Part shown: positions 1-8,855 of the stretch, one piece after another | Numbering within the stretch: position 1 is the stretch's first letter | Layout: each line of letters begins with the position of its first letter | Assembly (NCBI GenBank): GCA_035570275.1 | Contig: DATMNI010000172.1 | Coordinates: forward strand, 1 to 30,848 | Reading direction: 5' to 3' | Length of the DNA: 30,848 bases | Source: DATMNI01 sp035570275 | GTDB lineage: Bacteria; Acidobacteriota; Terriglobia; Bryobacterales; Bryobacteraceae | Notes under the pieces: model-generated | What the model was told of the DNA's origin: nothing | Database searches by the model: none | What the model saw: only the letters and a program-made list of their open reading frames with translations | Made by a program: the position numbers and the translations under genes

Positions 1-1880
1 AACTGCTGCCAGGTATAGATCAGCGGCATCGGCGGCGTGTTAGGATCGCTGCTGCCGGCGGCGCTGATGGTCACGGTTGAGCCGGAAGGCACGGTCTGGT
101 TCGGCCCGGCGTTGGCGACCGGCGGCTGAATCAACTGCAGACCAGTCGAATTGGCTACTGGCGTCGGCGCGTTCACGCTGGGCCAGGGGGCGAGCTGTCC
201 GACAACTCCGACTGACACGGCGGTTGGCGGAGAGTTAAACGGAATATACGGCCCACCACCATTGACCAGGAACGGAAACTCCTCGAACGTATTCGGGATC
301 TGCGTGCTGCCCAGAATCAGGTTCTCCGGGAAAATGAACGTGAAGGTTGGCGCGCTGTAGAAGCCGGCCATCAATCCGTTGGCAGTGAACCTGGCCGTCG
401 GCAAAATGGTGTCGATCGGCGCGCCACCGGTGAGGGAGCGGCTGGCTGCGGCCACGTTGCGCGAGGGGGGCAGGAAGTTGCCCACGAACGCACGGAACCG
501 GGCGCGGCCCTGGATTCCGCCCAAGGGCGGGCCAAATGGGTCGGCCGAGCCATAAAAGCGGTGCGAGAGGGCTCCAGTGGTGGAATTCAGGTCCTCGGAG
601 TAGAGGTCCACAAGCTGCGAGAAGTCGGTGGTGAAATGGTCACCGAAAATCTTCTCCACCGCTTCCTGCGGGAAGATCGGGTTGACAGTGCCGCCCACGC
701 CAAACGTGACAGGCCCCATTTGGACGTACACCGGCCAAGTGCCGGGATGAGTGTAGATGCCAAGTTCCACCGACACGGTGTGCGCGGAGATGAACTGGCA
801 GGAACTGATTGGCAAGCCGGCCACGCAGGGCGTGACGTCTTGAATCACATTACCGGTGTAGCTGATAAAGTCGCCAACTTCCATCGGTGTCTGCTCGAAC
901 GGATCCGGTTTCACGGCCGGAGCGGGAAAGCCAACCTGGTGAGTGATCCCATTGGCATCGGGCGCCCCTGCGGTAGCGGCAGGAAACGTGTAGTTGGTCG
1001 AAAACGCGGTCGTGAACGGATCTTTGACGCGGTTCCATTGCGGGCACAGCGAATCGTTGCCCACTGCCGGGTCGAAGCGCGGTATGCACATGGGGTACCC
1101 GGTGCGGGACGCGATGGTCGGGTTGCCCTCGTCGGCGGTGAAGCGCACGTCGGCAAGAAGGTCCGGCGCGCCGTAACGTCCGTTGGGCGAGTTCAGATGG
1201 ATGCGGGCGCCGGTCTTGGCCGTCAGCGTCGTGCCCACCCAGATGTCCGGCATGCACGGCACGCCGGCGGTGCACTTGGAGTAGTCCATGGCGTTGATGA
1301 TCCCGTTGCCGAGGTTCAACGCCTGCTGGGCGATGTAGACCAGCCCGGCCACGTACTCGTCTCTACCCGTCGAGGGGTTGACCACGCGATTGCCCACGAC
1401 AGTGACTTCGTAGGTGGTGAGCGGCTTCGGAACGTCCGCCAGCGCCAGCCCGCTCTGGTTGAGAGTTTGGTAGGCGGCCGGCGCGTTCTTGAACATATCC
1501 GCCCACGTCATTTGCGTGGCGGGCATCTGGAAAATGGTATTCCGGGGGATCCGGATCTTGGTGCCGTTCACTTCCATGAAGCCGCCGACGAAGAAGTCGG
1601 TGCAGGCCGCCTGGGTGCACGGCGTATCCACGGTCGCGCTCTGAATGAAGCCGATGAAGGTGAACGGCGTCACCGGCGGCACAAACGGTTGCGGCGCCAA
1701 TACCGGGTGGAACGGCGGCAGCAGGATACCGGTTCCGGGGACAGGTACTCCGCGGAAATTCGCGCCCTGAACCAGGGATGCCGCCATCAGCATGGCGCCA
1801 ACCGAAAGCAGGCGGAGCCGGGTTGCGCCCATCAGTCGAGGGCGGAAGAGTGGTTTCGAGTTTTCAAAATGTCGTTTCAT
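1..1880 (-). CDS. Large exported protein with C-terminal PKD/K319-like domain, 3'-truncated by window edge
   Basis: The frame starting with ATG at 1880 stays open to the window edge, giving 626 codons without a stop, so the C-terminus is missing. The N-terminus has a basic stretch, then a hydrophobic segment (about residues 22-40, ending VQGA) that reads as a signal peptide, so export is expected. An internal Met at residue 17 would give a more classical signal peptide, but I see no ribosome site before it. The last ~40 residues (PPVANAGPNQTVPSGST..., about 586-626) match the opening of PKD/K319-like Ig domains common in extracellular proteins. I do not recognise the central ~540 residues, which hold several cysteine pairs and Pro/Gly-rich stretches. 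The gene lies 170 bp downstream of the di-haem peroxidase on the same strand and may be expressed with it, but its function is unknown. Confidence 0.8.
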   Translation of the reverse strand, partial: MKRHFENSKPLFRPRLMGATRLRLLSVGAMLMAASLVQGANFRGVPVPGTGILLPPFHPVLAPQPFVPPVTPFTFIGFIQSATVDTPCTQAACTDFFVGGFMEVNGTKIRIPRNTIFQMPATQMTWADMFKNAPAAYQTLNQSGLALADVPKPLTTYEVTVVGNRVVNPSTGRDEYVAGLVYIAQQALNLGNGIINAMDYSKCTAGVPCMPDIWVGTTLTAKTGARIHLNSPNGRYGAPDLLADVRFTADEGNPTIASRTGYPMCIPRFDPAVGNDSLCPQWNRVKDPFTTAFSTNYTFPAATAGAPDANGITHQVGFPAPAVKPDPFEQTPMEVGDFISYTGNVIQDVTPCVAGLPISSCQFISAHTVSVELGIYTHPGTWPVYVQMGPVTFGVGGTVNPIFPQEAVEKIFGDHFTTDFSQLVDLYSEDLNSTTGALSHRFYGSADPFGPPLGGIQGRARFRAFVGNFLPPSRNVAAASRSLTGGAPIDTILPTARFTANGLMAGFYSAPTFTFIFPENLILGSTQIPNTFEEFPFLVNGGGPYIPFNSPPTAVSVGVVGQLAPWPSVNAPTPVANSTGLQLIQPPVANAGPNQTVPSGSTVTISAAGSSDPNTPPMPLIYTWQQ

Positions 1881-1958
1881 AGTGGATCTCTTTGTAATTC
1901 ATTTGTCCTTTGAAAATTAGGTTCTGCTTCGGCCTGTTTCAAATCTGCGTCGTCCCAA

Positions 1959-2009
1959 GGCGGGCAGTTTCAACTGCGCTCTGCCCGCCCCCTCCCGGCT
2001 GCCGGGAGG
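1959..2009 (-). terminator. Two adjacent hairpins between peroxidase gene and downstream gene
   Basis: GGCGGGCAG at 1959-1967 pairs with CTGCCCGCC at 1981-1989 (9-bp stem, 13-nt loop). Directly next to it CCTCCCGG (1991-1998) pairs with CCGGGAGG (2002-2009) around a 3-nt loop. Both follow the peroxidase stop codon on the minus strand. No U-run follows, so this could be a weak or Rho-assisted terminator, an mRNA-stabilising structure, or a partial attenuator before the next gene. Confidence 0.45.
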
Positions 2010-2010
2010 T

Positions 2011-2053
2011 TCGTCGATTGCCTACACGGTCCCGTTGTTGTTCTTGACCGTTA
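2011..2053 (-). repeat. Degenerate copy of the peroxidase 3' coding sequence
   Basis: These 43 bp match 2160-2202, inside the peroxidase gene, at 35 of 43 positions, with an offset of 149 bp in the same orientation. In the matching frame the inner copy reads TVKASNGTIYAIDD and this outer copy reads TVKNNNGTV*AIDE. The amino-acid changes are mostly conservative and one stop replaces Tyr. The copy begins at the stop codon of the peroxidase gene. It looks like the remnant of a second, related C-terminus. Confidence 0.6.
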
Positions 2054-4180
2054 TTTCTTAGCTGGTACGGGGTTCCCCAAGCCGGCGTCGAACGTTCCCA
2101 GAGCGGGCAGGTTCTTCGCCGCACGCCCCGCCGCCCCGACCGCCGGGATGACCAGGGTATCGTCGATGGCATAAATGGTCCCGTTGCTGGCCTTGACCGT
2201 CAGTTCGTTGCCCGTTTGTCCGTTCGGAACCGTCAGACCCGGGTGGTCGAACGGGGCCTTTTCAAAGCGCACGCGGTCGTCGGTCAGCGCCTTTAGAAAC
2301 GCTACCAGGGCCGCCTTATCCGCATCCGAAAGGAACAGCGGCTGAATGGACGGAGGCCGATTGGTCGGATTAATTCCGAATCCCGTGGTATTGGCTGCAA
2401 ACGTGCCCGCTGCGTCGCCGCCGCGGTTGTAGAAGTCCACCACGTGTTCCAGGGTGTCCTGGCCGCCGTTGTGGAAGTAGGGTCCCGTCAGTTCCACATT
2501 GCGCAAACCTGGAGCCTTGAAACTCCCGTCCACCGCGTCGCGAGTGTCGTTGGCGATCGGCATGCACGGAAACGACTCGAAATTGCAAGTGGCCACGTTG
2601 AATCCATCGAACGGGACGTTGAACATGGTGAACGCGTTGACGCCGGGGGCAACGTCATTCTTCACCTGGCGGGTCCAGCTTAGCGGGTTGCCAAAGGGGT
2701 CCAGGCCGCCCACTCCGATGTCGTCCCCAGGCCCGCGGACGCCGATGTTGTAGTGGCCGCTGTCGTACAGCGCCACGGCTCCGTCGCCCATCTGCATGCG
2801 TTCGATCTGCGCGCCCTGCACGTTCAGCAGGTGCAGATCCGTGGTAGCGGCCGAGAATACCGGGCCGCTATGGCAGAACACGCATCCGCCGTTGCCGTTG
2901 AAGACCTCAAAGCCTCTGACCTGTTGCGTGGTCATGGCCGTGATGTCACCGTTCGTATATCGGTCAAACGGCGTATCGTCGGAGACCAGCGTCGATTCGT
3001 AGACCATGATCGAGAGGCCCCAGAACAGGGAGAAATTCTTCTCGATCTGCCGGTAGCCGTCGCCCGACAACTGCGTCGAGTTCCAGAACTGCGGCGCGAA
3101 GGCCTGTTTGATCAAGGCCTCGTAGGTCGTGTTCAGGCCCTGCTTCTTCGAATAGGGACCAAGCACGCTGTCGGTAGGGTCCACAGGCTGCCCGAAGAGC
3201 GGCTGCACGCGCAGCATCTTCTGCCCGATCTGCTCGAACAGGCGGCCGCTGCACGACATTTCCAGGTTGCTGCCCGGAGGGCCAACGGCCTGTGACGCCA
3301 GGCTGGCATCCGGAAGGGACACCACCATCGGTGACAGGTTGCCGAGGAAGTCCGCCACCAGGACGCTGTTCAGGGGGTCGATACCAGCGGTGGTATCGCG
3401 CGGCCCGAACGGATTCCGGCCATTGAAGGTGTTGTTGGCGCGGCCGTCCCAGAAGTTGCGGAAATTGAAAATCGCGTTGATCATGGTGGGGGTGTTGCGC
3501 GGCTCCACCTGCCGGGTGTTGATGCCGTTCACGGCGAAGGTCGGGGAGAGCGCGGCGTTGCAGACCTCGAGTTTCTTGCTCCCGCCCTTTCCGCCGGCTG
3601 TGACGACGTTGATATTGTTGAAGTCGGCGCGGAAGACGCCCTGTGACGAAACCACATCGTTGCTGTCGTACACGACCGTCGAATTGTGGTCCGTGGGATC
3701 GGCAAGCTGATGGAACGGGAAATCCTGCTTGTTGAGCGTATAGTTGGGACCGCCCCCGGCCGGCGGCCCGACCTTATTGGTCTTGTTGGAAGCCATCAGG
3801 CTGAAGATGTTCTGCAGCGTCGGGTTGACGTTGCGCAATCCCGGGTCGATCTGGTTCTTGACCCGGTTGTCGGCGCCGGCATGGAAGTGGCAACTGCCGC
3901 ACGCCAGGCCGTCGCTGCCTCCCTGCTGGTCCCAGAACAATGCCTTGCCCAGAACGGCCGCCATCTTCTGGTTCACCACAAAATCCGAGAGATTGCGGGG
4001 CAGCGGGAGGCACGGGACGCCTGGATTGGCAGTGCAAAGCGGTATCCCGCTTAATGGGCCCGCCTTGGGCGGACGGTCGGCGGGAAACACTCCTTGTTGC
4101 GCCGCCAGAACGTTGGCGCCGGCGAACAGCAGAGCTACAGCTCCACAACGCCACGTCGATCTGATCTTTATCTCACTCAT
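2051..4180 (-). CDS. Di-haem cytochrome c peroxidase / MauG family protein
   Basis: This 709-residue exported protein has an N-terminal hydrophobic segment (about residues 12-27, ending VLAAQ) and two haem c motifs: CGSCH at 94-98 and CVFCH at 433-437. Family landmarks are present: FWDGRA near 243, FKAPGLRNV near 554 and GPYFHNGG near 567. Members of the CCP/MauG superfamily reduce H2O2 or oxidise protein or small-molecule substrates in the periplasm. The exact substrate cannot be read from the sequence. The protein is much longer than classical peroxidases (about 320-350 residues). The extra length lies between the two haem motifs and in a ~70-residue C-terminal tail. The start is firm: AGGAGG precedes the ATG at a good distance. 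The 215 bp upstream (4181-4395) is noticeably less GC-rich and should hold the promoter, though I could not pick one. Confidence 0.92.
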   Translation of the reverse strand: MSEIKIRSTWRCGAVALLFAGANVLAAQQGVFPADRPPKAGPLSGIPLCTANPGVPCLPLPRNLSDFVVNQKMAAVLGKALFWDQQGGSDGLACGSCHFHAGADNRVKNQIDPGLRNVNPTLQNIFSLMASNKTNKVGPPAGGGPNYTLNKQDFPFHQLADPTDHNSTVVYDSNDVVSSQGVFRADFNNINVVTAGGKGGSKKLEVCNAALSPTFAVNGINTRQVEPRNTPTMINAIFNFRNFWDGRANNTFNGRNPFGPRDTTAGIDPLNSVLVADFLGNLSPMVVSLPDASLASQAVGPPGSNLEMSCSGRLFEQIGQKMLRVQPLFGQPVDPTDSVLGPYSKKQGLNTTYEALIKQAFAPQFWNSTQLSGDGYRQIEKNFSLFWGLSIMVYESTLVSDDTPFDRYTNGDITAMTTQQVRGFEVFNGNGGCVFCHSGPVFSAATTDLHLLNVQGAQIERMQMGDGAVALYDSGHYNIGVRGPGDDIGVGGLDPFGNPLSWTRQVKNDVAPGVNAFTMFNVPFDGFNVATCNFESFPCMPIANDTRDAVDGSFKAPGLRNVELTGPYFHNGGQDTLEHVVDFYNRGGDAAGTFAANTTGFGINPTNRPPSIQPLFLSDADKAALVAFLKALTDDRVRFEKAPFDHPGLTVPNGQTGNELTVKASNGTIYAIDDTLVIPAVGAAGRAAKNLPALGTFDAGLGNPVPAKK

Positions 4181-4395
4181 ATGGACCTCCTAATCGGCCA
4201 GTACTTATCAGACTATATGAATCAGGGTCAGTTAGAACCGGGAGTACTACTGAAAAGAGTACAGGATTTATCCAGGAGGTTTTGCTGCTCTTAACAGAAG
4301 CGCAACGAAGATATCAAAGGATTTACGACACATTTACGATTCACTTACAACCCGATTGGGCGCGCACGGGCCGCCTGAACGGTTATCGCCGGATC

Positions 4396-5916
4396 TTACT
4401 GGATCGCGAGAGTTACACCGGGCTGGCTGGCTGCATTGCCGACATGCAGCACCACGGACGCGCTTGGGGAAGGCGCATCGGCGGGGACCACGACATTGAC
4501 CTGAAATAAGCCGGCGACCAGTGTTGGCGCGGCTCCGGCATAGAGCACTACCGCCGCCGCATTGCCGATATCGACGCTGACGGGCAGCAGGGGCGAGGGC
4601 CACGGGGCGACCGCTAACTTGCCATCGACCCCGCCTGGGTTAGTCTGCCCTTCCCCGCTGGCGAAGATAGTTACCACCGACCCTTTGCCGGCCGGACTGG
4701 CCGCCGAGTTAAGGGTGATGCCATCCTCATTCAGGATGGCGCCCGGTCCGGCGCCCGATCCATCTGCGGTGAATATTCCGGGCGCGCTCGGTGTTACCGG
4801 CATAGTGACGGCGCCGGACGCCGCGCCTAAGTACTCCACTACCACCGAAACCGACGACTTAGCCGCTACCGAATACGGCACGACGACGCTGAGCTGGGTG
4901 TTCGCGGTGTAGACGACCGGCGCCGGGACTCCGTCAAACAGCACCCGCGTGCCAGCCAGCGTGGTCCCGGCCAGGCCGGCTGCATTCAATTGGAGCGGCG
5001 CCAGCGTATCCGGACCCATTCCGGACCCGAAAATGGTAATGATCTCGCCGGGAGCGATGGCCCCCGGGACATAACTGGCGGCCGCCACGACTCCGGCGCT
5101 CGAAAACTGCGGCGCCGCTGCCGCCGGCTGCGATGGAACCACTGCCAGGTCCACGATCCCGAAAGGGATATCCGACCCGGTGAGCGCCACCGAGCTTTGG
5201 AAAGCCCCCTTGCTGTCGAAGATCGCCAGACGCCCGTTGGCCACGTCGGAAACGATGTAGTCTACGCCGTCGAAGGCGATTCCCGCGGTACGGAAGGTGG
5301 CCGTGATGAACGCCGGATGGGTCAGGTTGCCGCTGAAATCGAATATGTCGTACGGCACGCTGCCTTGGTTCGCCACGATGCCTGAGGGGGTGACTTCCAG
5401 GCCGTTCCGAGCCAGGTTGCTGTTCGCCTGCCGCGGCAGCACCAGAGTCTGCAGCAGTGTGCCCGGCGCCCCGGCCTGCGTGGGCAGCGAAAACTGGTAG
5501 ACCTTGTCATCCGCTGGTATTTTCGGGTCGGCGGGCTGCGAGGACACCATCCAGAACGAGTTCGAGTGACCGTCCCACGCCAGGCTGTTGATCCCCGGCG
5601 TCAGCGGCGTCGTGAACGCGATTCCCAGGTCGGCGTGCGTCACGGCATCGGTCTTGTATACGTTCGGGGTGTCCGCCAGCGTGTAGTAGATCGCCGTTCC
5701 CACCACCGCGATTCCCCGGCCATTGGCCCGGTTTCGCTGGGCATCCTTATGCGGCGCGGCGAAATCGGCAACCGCATTTCCGGTAGCCAGGTCATATGCC
5801 TGGATGTGGGGATTGCCGAGGCTGGCGTTGAAAGCCCATACCGTGGTCGCGGCGCCGGCTACAGTGGCGCCCGCCGATACCAGCGCGAAGATGACTGCCA
5901 ACGAACTTACCTTCAT
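4396..5916 (-). CDS. Exported propeller-like protein with C-terminal TIGR03437 domain
   Basis: This 506-residue protein has a clear signal peptide (residues 1-22, ending VAGA). Residues 24-262 contain repeated short strands with patterns such as AYDLATGNAV, GIAFDGVDYIVSD and LAIFDSKGA, as in NHL- or PQQ-type beta-propeller proteins. Residues about 270-506 match the domain described from Solibacter (TIGR03437): it opens with GVVAAASYVPGAIAPGEI and IFGSGMGP, and carries FDGVPAPVVYT and LFQVNVVVP near the end. That domain resembles immunoglobulin-like or IPT folds and is used on secreted proteins. No catalytic residues are evident, so binding or structural roles outside the cytoplasmic membrane are likely. 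GGGAG lies 8 nt before the ATG. The gene is 215 bp upstream of the peroxidase gene on the same strand, so the two could share regulation. Confidence 0.88.
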   Translation of the reverse strand: MKVSSLAVIFALVSAGATVAGAATTVWAFNASLGNPHIQAYDLATGNAVADFAAPHKDAQRNRANGRGIAVVGTAIYYTLADTPNVYKTDAVTHADLGIAFTTPLTPGINSLAWDGHSNSFWMVSSQPADPKIPADDKVYQFSLPTQAGAPGTLLQTLVLPRQANSNLARNGLEVTPSGIVANQGSVPYDIFDFSGNLTHPAFITATFRTAGIAFDGVDYIVSDVANGRLAIFDSKGAFQSSVALTGSDIPFGIVDLAVVPSQPAAAAPQFSSAGVVAAASYVPGAIAPGEIITIFGSGMGPDTLAPLQLNAAGLAGTTLAGTRVLFDGVPAPVVYTANTQLSVVVPYSVAAKSSVSVVVEYLGAASGAVTMPVTPSAPGIFTADGSGAGPGAILNEDGITLNSAASPAGKGSVVTIFASGEGQTNPGGVDGKLAVAPWPSPLLPVSVDIGNAAAVVLYAGAAPTLVAGLFQVNVVVPADAPSPSASVVLHVGNAASQPGVTLAIQ

Positions 5917-5971
5917 GACCCGGACTCCCTGTCGCTTCGGCGTAAGTTGCTTCAGCGTGCGTCGATTCAGA

Positions 5972-5998
5972 GTGGTAACGCTTCAGCGTGGTAACGCT
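5972..5998. repeat. Short tandem repeat upstream of the propeller-like gene
   Basis: GTGGTAACGCT occurs at 5972-5982 and again at 5988-5998, a 16-bp spacing. A related TTCAGCGTG occurs just before (5951-5959) and between them. The position, 56-82 bp upstream of the start codon at 5916, would suit a regulator binding array. The rest of the 393-bp space 5917-6309 shows nothing else I can support except the terminator at 6261-6293. Confidence 0.35.
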
Positions 5999-6260
5999 GC
6001 GGCGCGGACCGGCTCCACGGCCAGTCTTCCCTTCTCTGAGTCAGTGTACTGGCGTTGCGGACACATGGAAGAACGGGTAACTCATGTAGTTTACAAGAGG
6101 AAATTACCCAACCGCGCGGGCGGCCAGCTTTTACCCAGGGCTTTTACGGGCGGGCCGCGCTTGGTAACATTCCAGTTTCATGGGAAGAACAATGGCCTGG
6201 TGACCAGGCTGGTGGAGGAACGGGAGCGGGCGGGCGGCCAGGAACAGGAGATGACGGCGG

Positions 6261-6293
6261 AAAAAAAAGGCCGGCCGCGCGAGCGACCGGCCT
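6261..6293 (-). terminator. Rho-independent terminator of the WxxGxW-repeat gene
   Basis: Read on the minus strand, an 11-bp stem (6283-6293 with 6268-6278, one G-U wobble) closes a 4-nt loop and is followed at once by a run of eight T (6261-6268). It lies 17 bp after the stop codon of the small exported protein gene. It is the clearest intrinsic terminator in the window. Confidence 0.9.
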
Positions 6294-6309
6294 GGAGTCA
6301 GTGGATCGG

Positions 6310-6726
6310 TTAGCGGCGGAAGCCGTTGGAGTAGGCGCGGCCGCGGTTGTCGTGGCCGCGGTTGTCGTAGCGTTCGCCGCCCCGGCTCTGAAACCGGTTG
6401 CCGAAGCCGCGATCGCGATCGAAGCCGCGAAACGAGTTGTAATAACGGGGCTCCACATAGCGCGGCGCCACGCGATAGCCACTGGCGTAGGGACGACGCC
6501 AGTATCCGTCGAACCAGATATTCCGGCCGCCCTGAGGGCCCCAATAGCCATCGACCCACGTGTAGTCTGGACCGGGGCACGGCGGCTGGTATTGCGCGTA
6601 GGCGGGAGGCGGGTAATAACCCGGACCGTAGCCTCCGACGCCGATGCCGACCGAAAGCCGCGGCTGGGCAAACATCGTGCCTCCAGCGATCAGCGCCACT
6701 GCCAGTATTCTTAATTTGGTTTTCAT
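6310..6726 (-). CDS. Small exported protein with WxxGxW repeats
   Basis: This 138-residue protein begins with a signal peptide (1-20, ending GGTMFA). The mature part is rich in Gly, Tyr, Pro and Arg. It holds the tandem motif YTWVDGYW (55-62) and WFDGYW (71-76), the hallmark of YxWxGxW/WxxGxW (BcpO-related) repeat proteins, which are small envelope proteins of unknown biochemical role. The C-terminal ~50 residues are Arg/Gly/Asn-rich and low in complexity (RGFDRDRGFGNRF, RGHDNRGR). GGAGG sits 9 nt before the ATG. The gene is monocistronic: its own terminator follows and the upstream gene is divergent. The function is unknown. Confidence 0.85.
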   Translation of the reverse strand: MKTKLRILAVALIAGGTMFAQPRLSVGIGVGGYGPGYYPPPAYAQYQPPCPGPDYTWVDGYWGPQGGRNIWFDGYWRRPYASGYRVAPRYVEPRYYNSFRGFDRDRGFGNRFQSRGGERYDNRGHDNRGRAYSNGFRR

Positions 6727-6755
6727 CTTGTACTGCCTCCTGGTCTGGTAAAAGC

Positions 6756-6785
6756 ACTCTACTGGCCAGTCGCCAAGTCATTCAA
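6756..6785 (-). promoter_or_regulatory. Candidate sigma-70-like promoter of the WxxGxW gene
   Basis: On the minus strand TTGAAT (6780-6785) is followed after 18 nt by TAGAGT (6756-6761), about 30 bp before the start codon. Both hexamers are imperfect, so this is only a plausible placement. Confidence 0.35.
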
Positions 6786-7003
6786 AATGCTCCGGTTCCC
6801 GATATTCGCTACGGCCGACGGTGGTGGATGGGCACCGGCGCGGTGGTTTTCGGCCGGTCGCGGGCAGGGCCGGCGTGATTTCGGCTACAGTGCAACCAGG
6901 ATGGTCCACCCTGGAACACCTCGCCGAGGAGCATGGCGGTGGGCGCTCCGAACTTCCCGCGGCGGCGTAGCGGCAGCAAAGCCCGGCGGCGTATGATGAG
7001 TTC

Positions 7004-8416
7004 ATGAACCGGCGGTCCGTGCCGCTTCGGCTCGCTTTCCTTTTCTTGTTGTTGGACTCCCTGAGTCCGGCGGCAACGCGGCGGATCTTGTACGTGACCG
7101 CGACCTACGGCTTTCGCCATTCCGATTCCATTGACGCTTCGATCGCCGTCTTCCGCGAACTGGCCCAGGAGTCGGGCGTGCTTGAGATTGTGAATACCGA
7201 GGACGTCTCGCTGCTCACGGCGGAGAACCTGCGCAACTACGACGCGGTCTATTTCTTCACCAGCGGTGAGTTGCCCTTGTCCGATCGGCAAAAGGCGGAC
7301 CTGCTGGATTTCGTACGCGCCGGCAAGGGTTTCGGCGGCTCCCACAGTGCGACCGATTGTCTTTACACATGGCCGGAGTATGGCGAAATGATCGGCGGCT
7401 ATTTCGACGGCCACCCTTGGGCGCAGCAGGCAGCGGTAGATGTGGAAGATCCGCAGAGCCCGTTGGTCTCGGGCGCGGCGCCGGCTTTCCGTTTCACCGA
7501 AGAGTTCTACCAGTTCCGCAGTTTCTCGCGCGACCGGGTGCGCGTGTTGCTCACGCTCGATACCGGCTCGGTGGACATGACCGCGCCTGGTATTAACCGC
7601 ACCGACGGAGATTTTCCGCTCGCCTGGATCCGCAATTACGGCCAGGGCCGCGTCTTCTACAGCGCATTCGGCCACTTTCCGGACAGCTTCCGCCTGCCGC
7701 CGGTTCGAACCATGTTGTTGCAGGCGCTGCTTTGGCTGACAGGCGGGATTCAGGCCGACGCCACGCCACGCTCGGGCGATTCCGCGCCGCCGCCGGCCGT
7801 CGCCGCCAATGGCGTGCGGAACGCCGCGGGCGCGAGCGACATCTTCGCGCCGTCGGACATCGTCGCGATCGCAGGCGACCGGCTAACGAGCGGGTCCTTC
7901 TTCGATTCCTCCACCGTCCCTCTGCCGGTGCGGTTGGCGGGAACCCACGTCGCGGTGAATGGCTTCCCCGCCCCGCTCTTTTCCGTGAAACCCGATGGCC
8001 TGCTGGTGCAATTGCCGGCGAGCCTCGTTCCCGGGCAACCGGCTTCGCTGGTGGTCTCCAGTGTGAACCTGGCCAGTGCACCCGTGCCCCTGGGCATTGC
8101 AGCGGCTAACCCGGCGATCCTTGCAGCGTCACGCGCGGCGGGCGCGCTGGTGATCTGGCTGACCGGCCTGGGAAGTACCGATCCACCGGTGCGCGAGGGC
8201 GCCGCCGCACCACTGTCACCGCTGGCGCGAACGTTGGTTGCGGCGCAGGTGTTTGTCGGCGGAGTGCCTGTGGGCATCTCCTTTTCGGGACCGGCGCCCG
8301 GTTTTGCGGGACTGTATCAGATCAACGCCCAACTACCCTTGGACGCGCCCGCGAGCTTCGAAATCGTGGTGGAGGCGGGTGGACGCAGATCGAACAGTTT
8401 TCAGTTGCGGCCTTGA
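7004..8416 (+). CDS. Exported ThuA-like protein fused to a TIGR03437 domain
   Basis: This 470-residue protein has a signal peptide (1-24). Residues 26-245 form a ThuA-like domain (trehalose-utilisation family, glutamine-amidotransferase-like fold): ILYVTATYGFRH near the start, the GGSHSATDCLYTWPEYGEMI stretch, and GGYFDGHPW. In this family the fold often occurs in secreted sugar-related proteins of Acidobacteria, Planctomycetes and Bacteroidetes, but the reaction is not established. Residues about 265-470 are a TIGR03437 domain (GVRNAAGASDIFAPSDIVAI at its start, GLYQINAQLP near its end). The fusion suggests the domain anchors or targets the ThuA unit. The gene stands alone, divergent from the WxxGxW gene, with a terminator candidate just after it. 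The ribosome site is weak. Confidence 0.88.
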   Translation: MNRRSVPLRLAFLFLLLDSLSPAATRRILYVTATYGFRHSDSIDASIAVFRELAQESGVLEIVNTEDVSLLTAENLRNYDAVYFFTSGELPLSDRQKADLLDFVRAGKGFGGSHSATDCLYTWPEYGEMIGGYFDGHPWAQQAAVDVEDPQSPLVSGAAPAFRFTEEFYQFRSFSRDRVRVLLTLDTGSVDMTAPGINRTDGDFPLAWIRNYGQGRVFYSAFGHFPDSFRLPPVRTMLLQALLWLTGGIQADATPRSGDSAPPPAVAANGVRNAAGASDIFAPSDIVAIAGDRLTSGSFFDSSTVPLPVRLAGTHVAVNGFPAPLFSVKPDGLLVQLPASLVPGQPASLVVSSVNLASAPVPLGIAAANPAILAASRAAGALVIWLTGLGSTDPPVREGAAAPLSPLARTLVAAQVFVGGVPVGISFSGPAPGFAGLYQINAQLPLDAPASFEIVVEAGGRRSNSFQLRP

Positions 8417-8431
8417 GCGCGGTGTGACTCT

Positions 8432-8455
8432 GGGCCAGCGTGGCCCGGATTTTTT
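8432..8455 (+). terminator. Candidate intrinsic terminator after the ThuA fusion gene
   Basis: GGGCCA (8432-8437) and TGGCCC (8441-8446) form a 6-bp GC-rich stem around GCG. Three bases (GGA) separate it from a run of six T (8450-8455). It lies 16 bp after the stop codon. Confidence 0.6.
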
Positions 8456-8855
8456 CGCTACAATCCCTTTAGTTTCAACAAATCGCGCCGATTTTTCCGG
8501 GCCAAAGTGGCCCACTTTCTACTCAACCGCCCCGCGCGCTAAAGATTCACTGAGCCAGCCAGCGGTCCGCTGCGTTCGACCCAACCACGCCAGCCGCTCT
8601 GCAATCCACAGGGCGTCCACCGGCCAAAACGCCTCGGGCCTGGGGTGCTTGACGCCGGCAATCCCCGAGATGGGCCGGCAATTCAAGATACGATCCACTA
8701 CGGTTCAGTTTCTCGGCCGCAGAGGCGGCCTGAAACCCCTTGAGGAAAAGTGTGTGGCCGTATTGGGTTTGAGTCGACATGCTGTATCGACATATATCAT
8801 ACTTTGTTGTCCGATTTCGGGCGAACCACGGCTTACGCCGGTGGCTGTGAGAGCC
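8456..8855. other. 400-bp gene-free convergent space
   Basis: This is the space between the convergent ThuA-fusion and pRiA4b-like genes. A second hairpin with the same arms as the terminator (GGGCCA AAG TGGCCC, 8499-8513) is preceded by ATTTTTCC. The two together form a mirrored pair about 65 bp apart. The remainder (8520-8855) has open frames on both strands, but none has a recognisable protein, a ribosome site, or the wobble-position GC bias of real genes here. It may be a decayed insertion. Confidence 0.4.

Noticed and set aside
561..1913. 450-codon plus-strand open frame
   Set aside because: It is antisense to the exported PKD-domain protein, whose minus-strand frame has a signal peptide and sensible composition. 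The plus product is Arg/His/Gly-rich with no recognisable domain, typical of a GC-rich shadow.
6809..7675. 288-codon minus-strand open frame
   Set aside because: It runs through the ThuA coding region in antisense and shows no family signature.
8547..8780. 77-codon minus-strand frame in the convergent space
   Set aside because: No ribosome site, no recognisable protein and no neighbour coupling.
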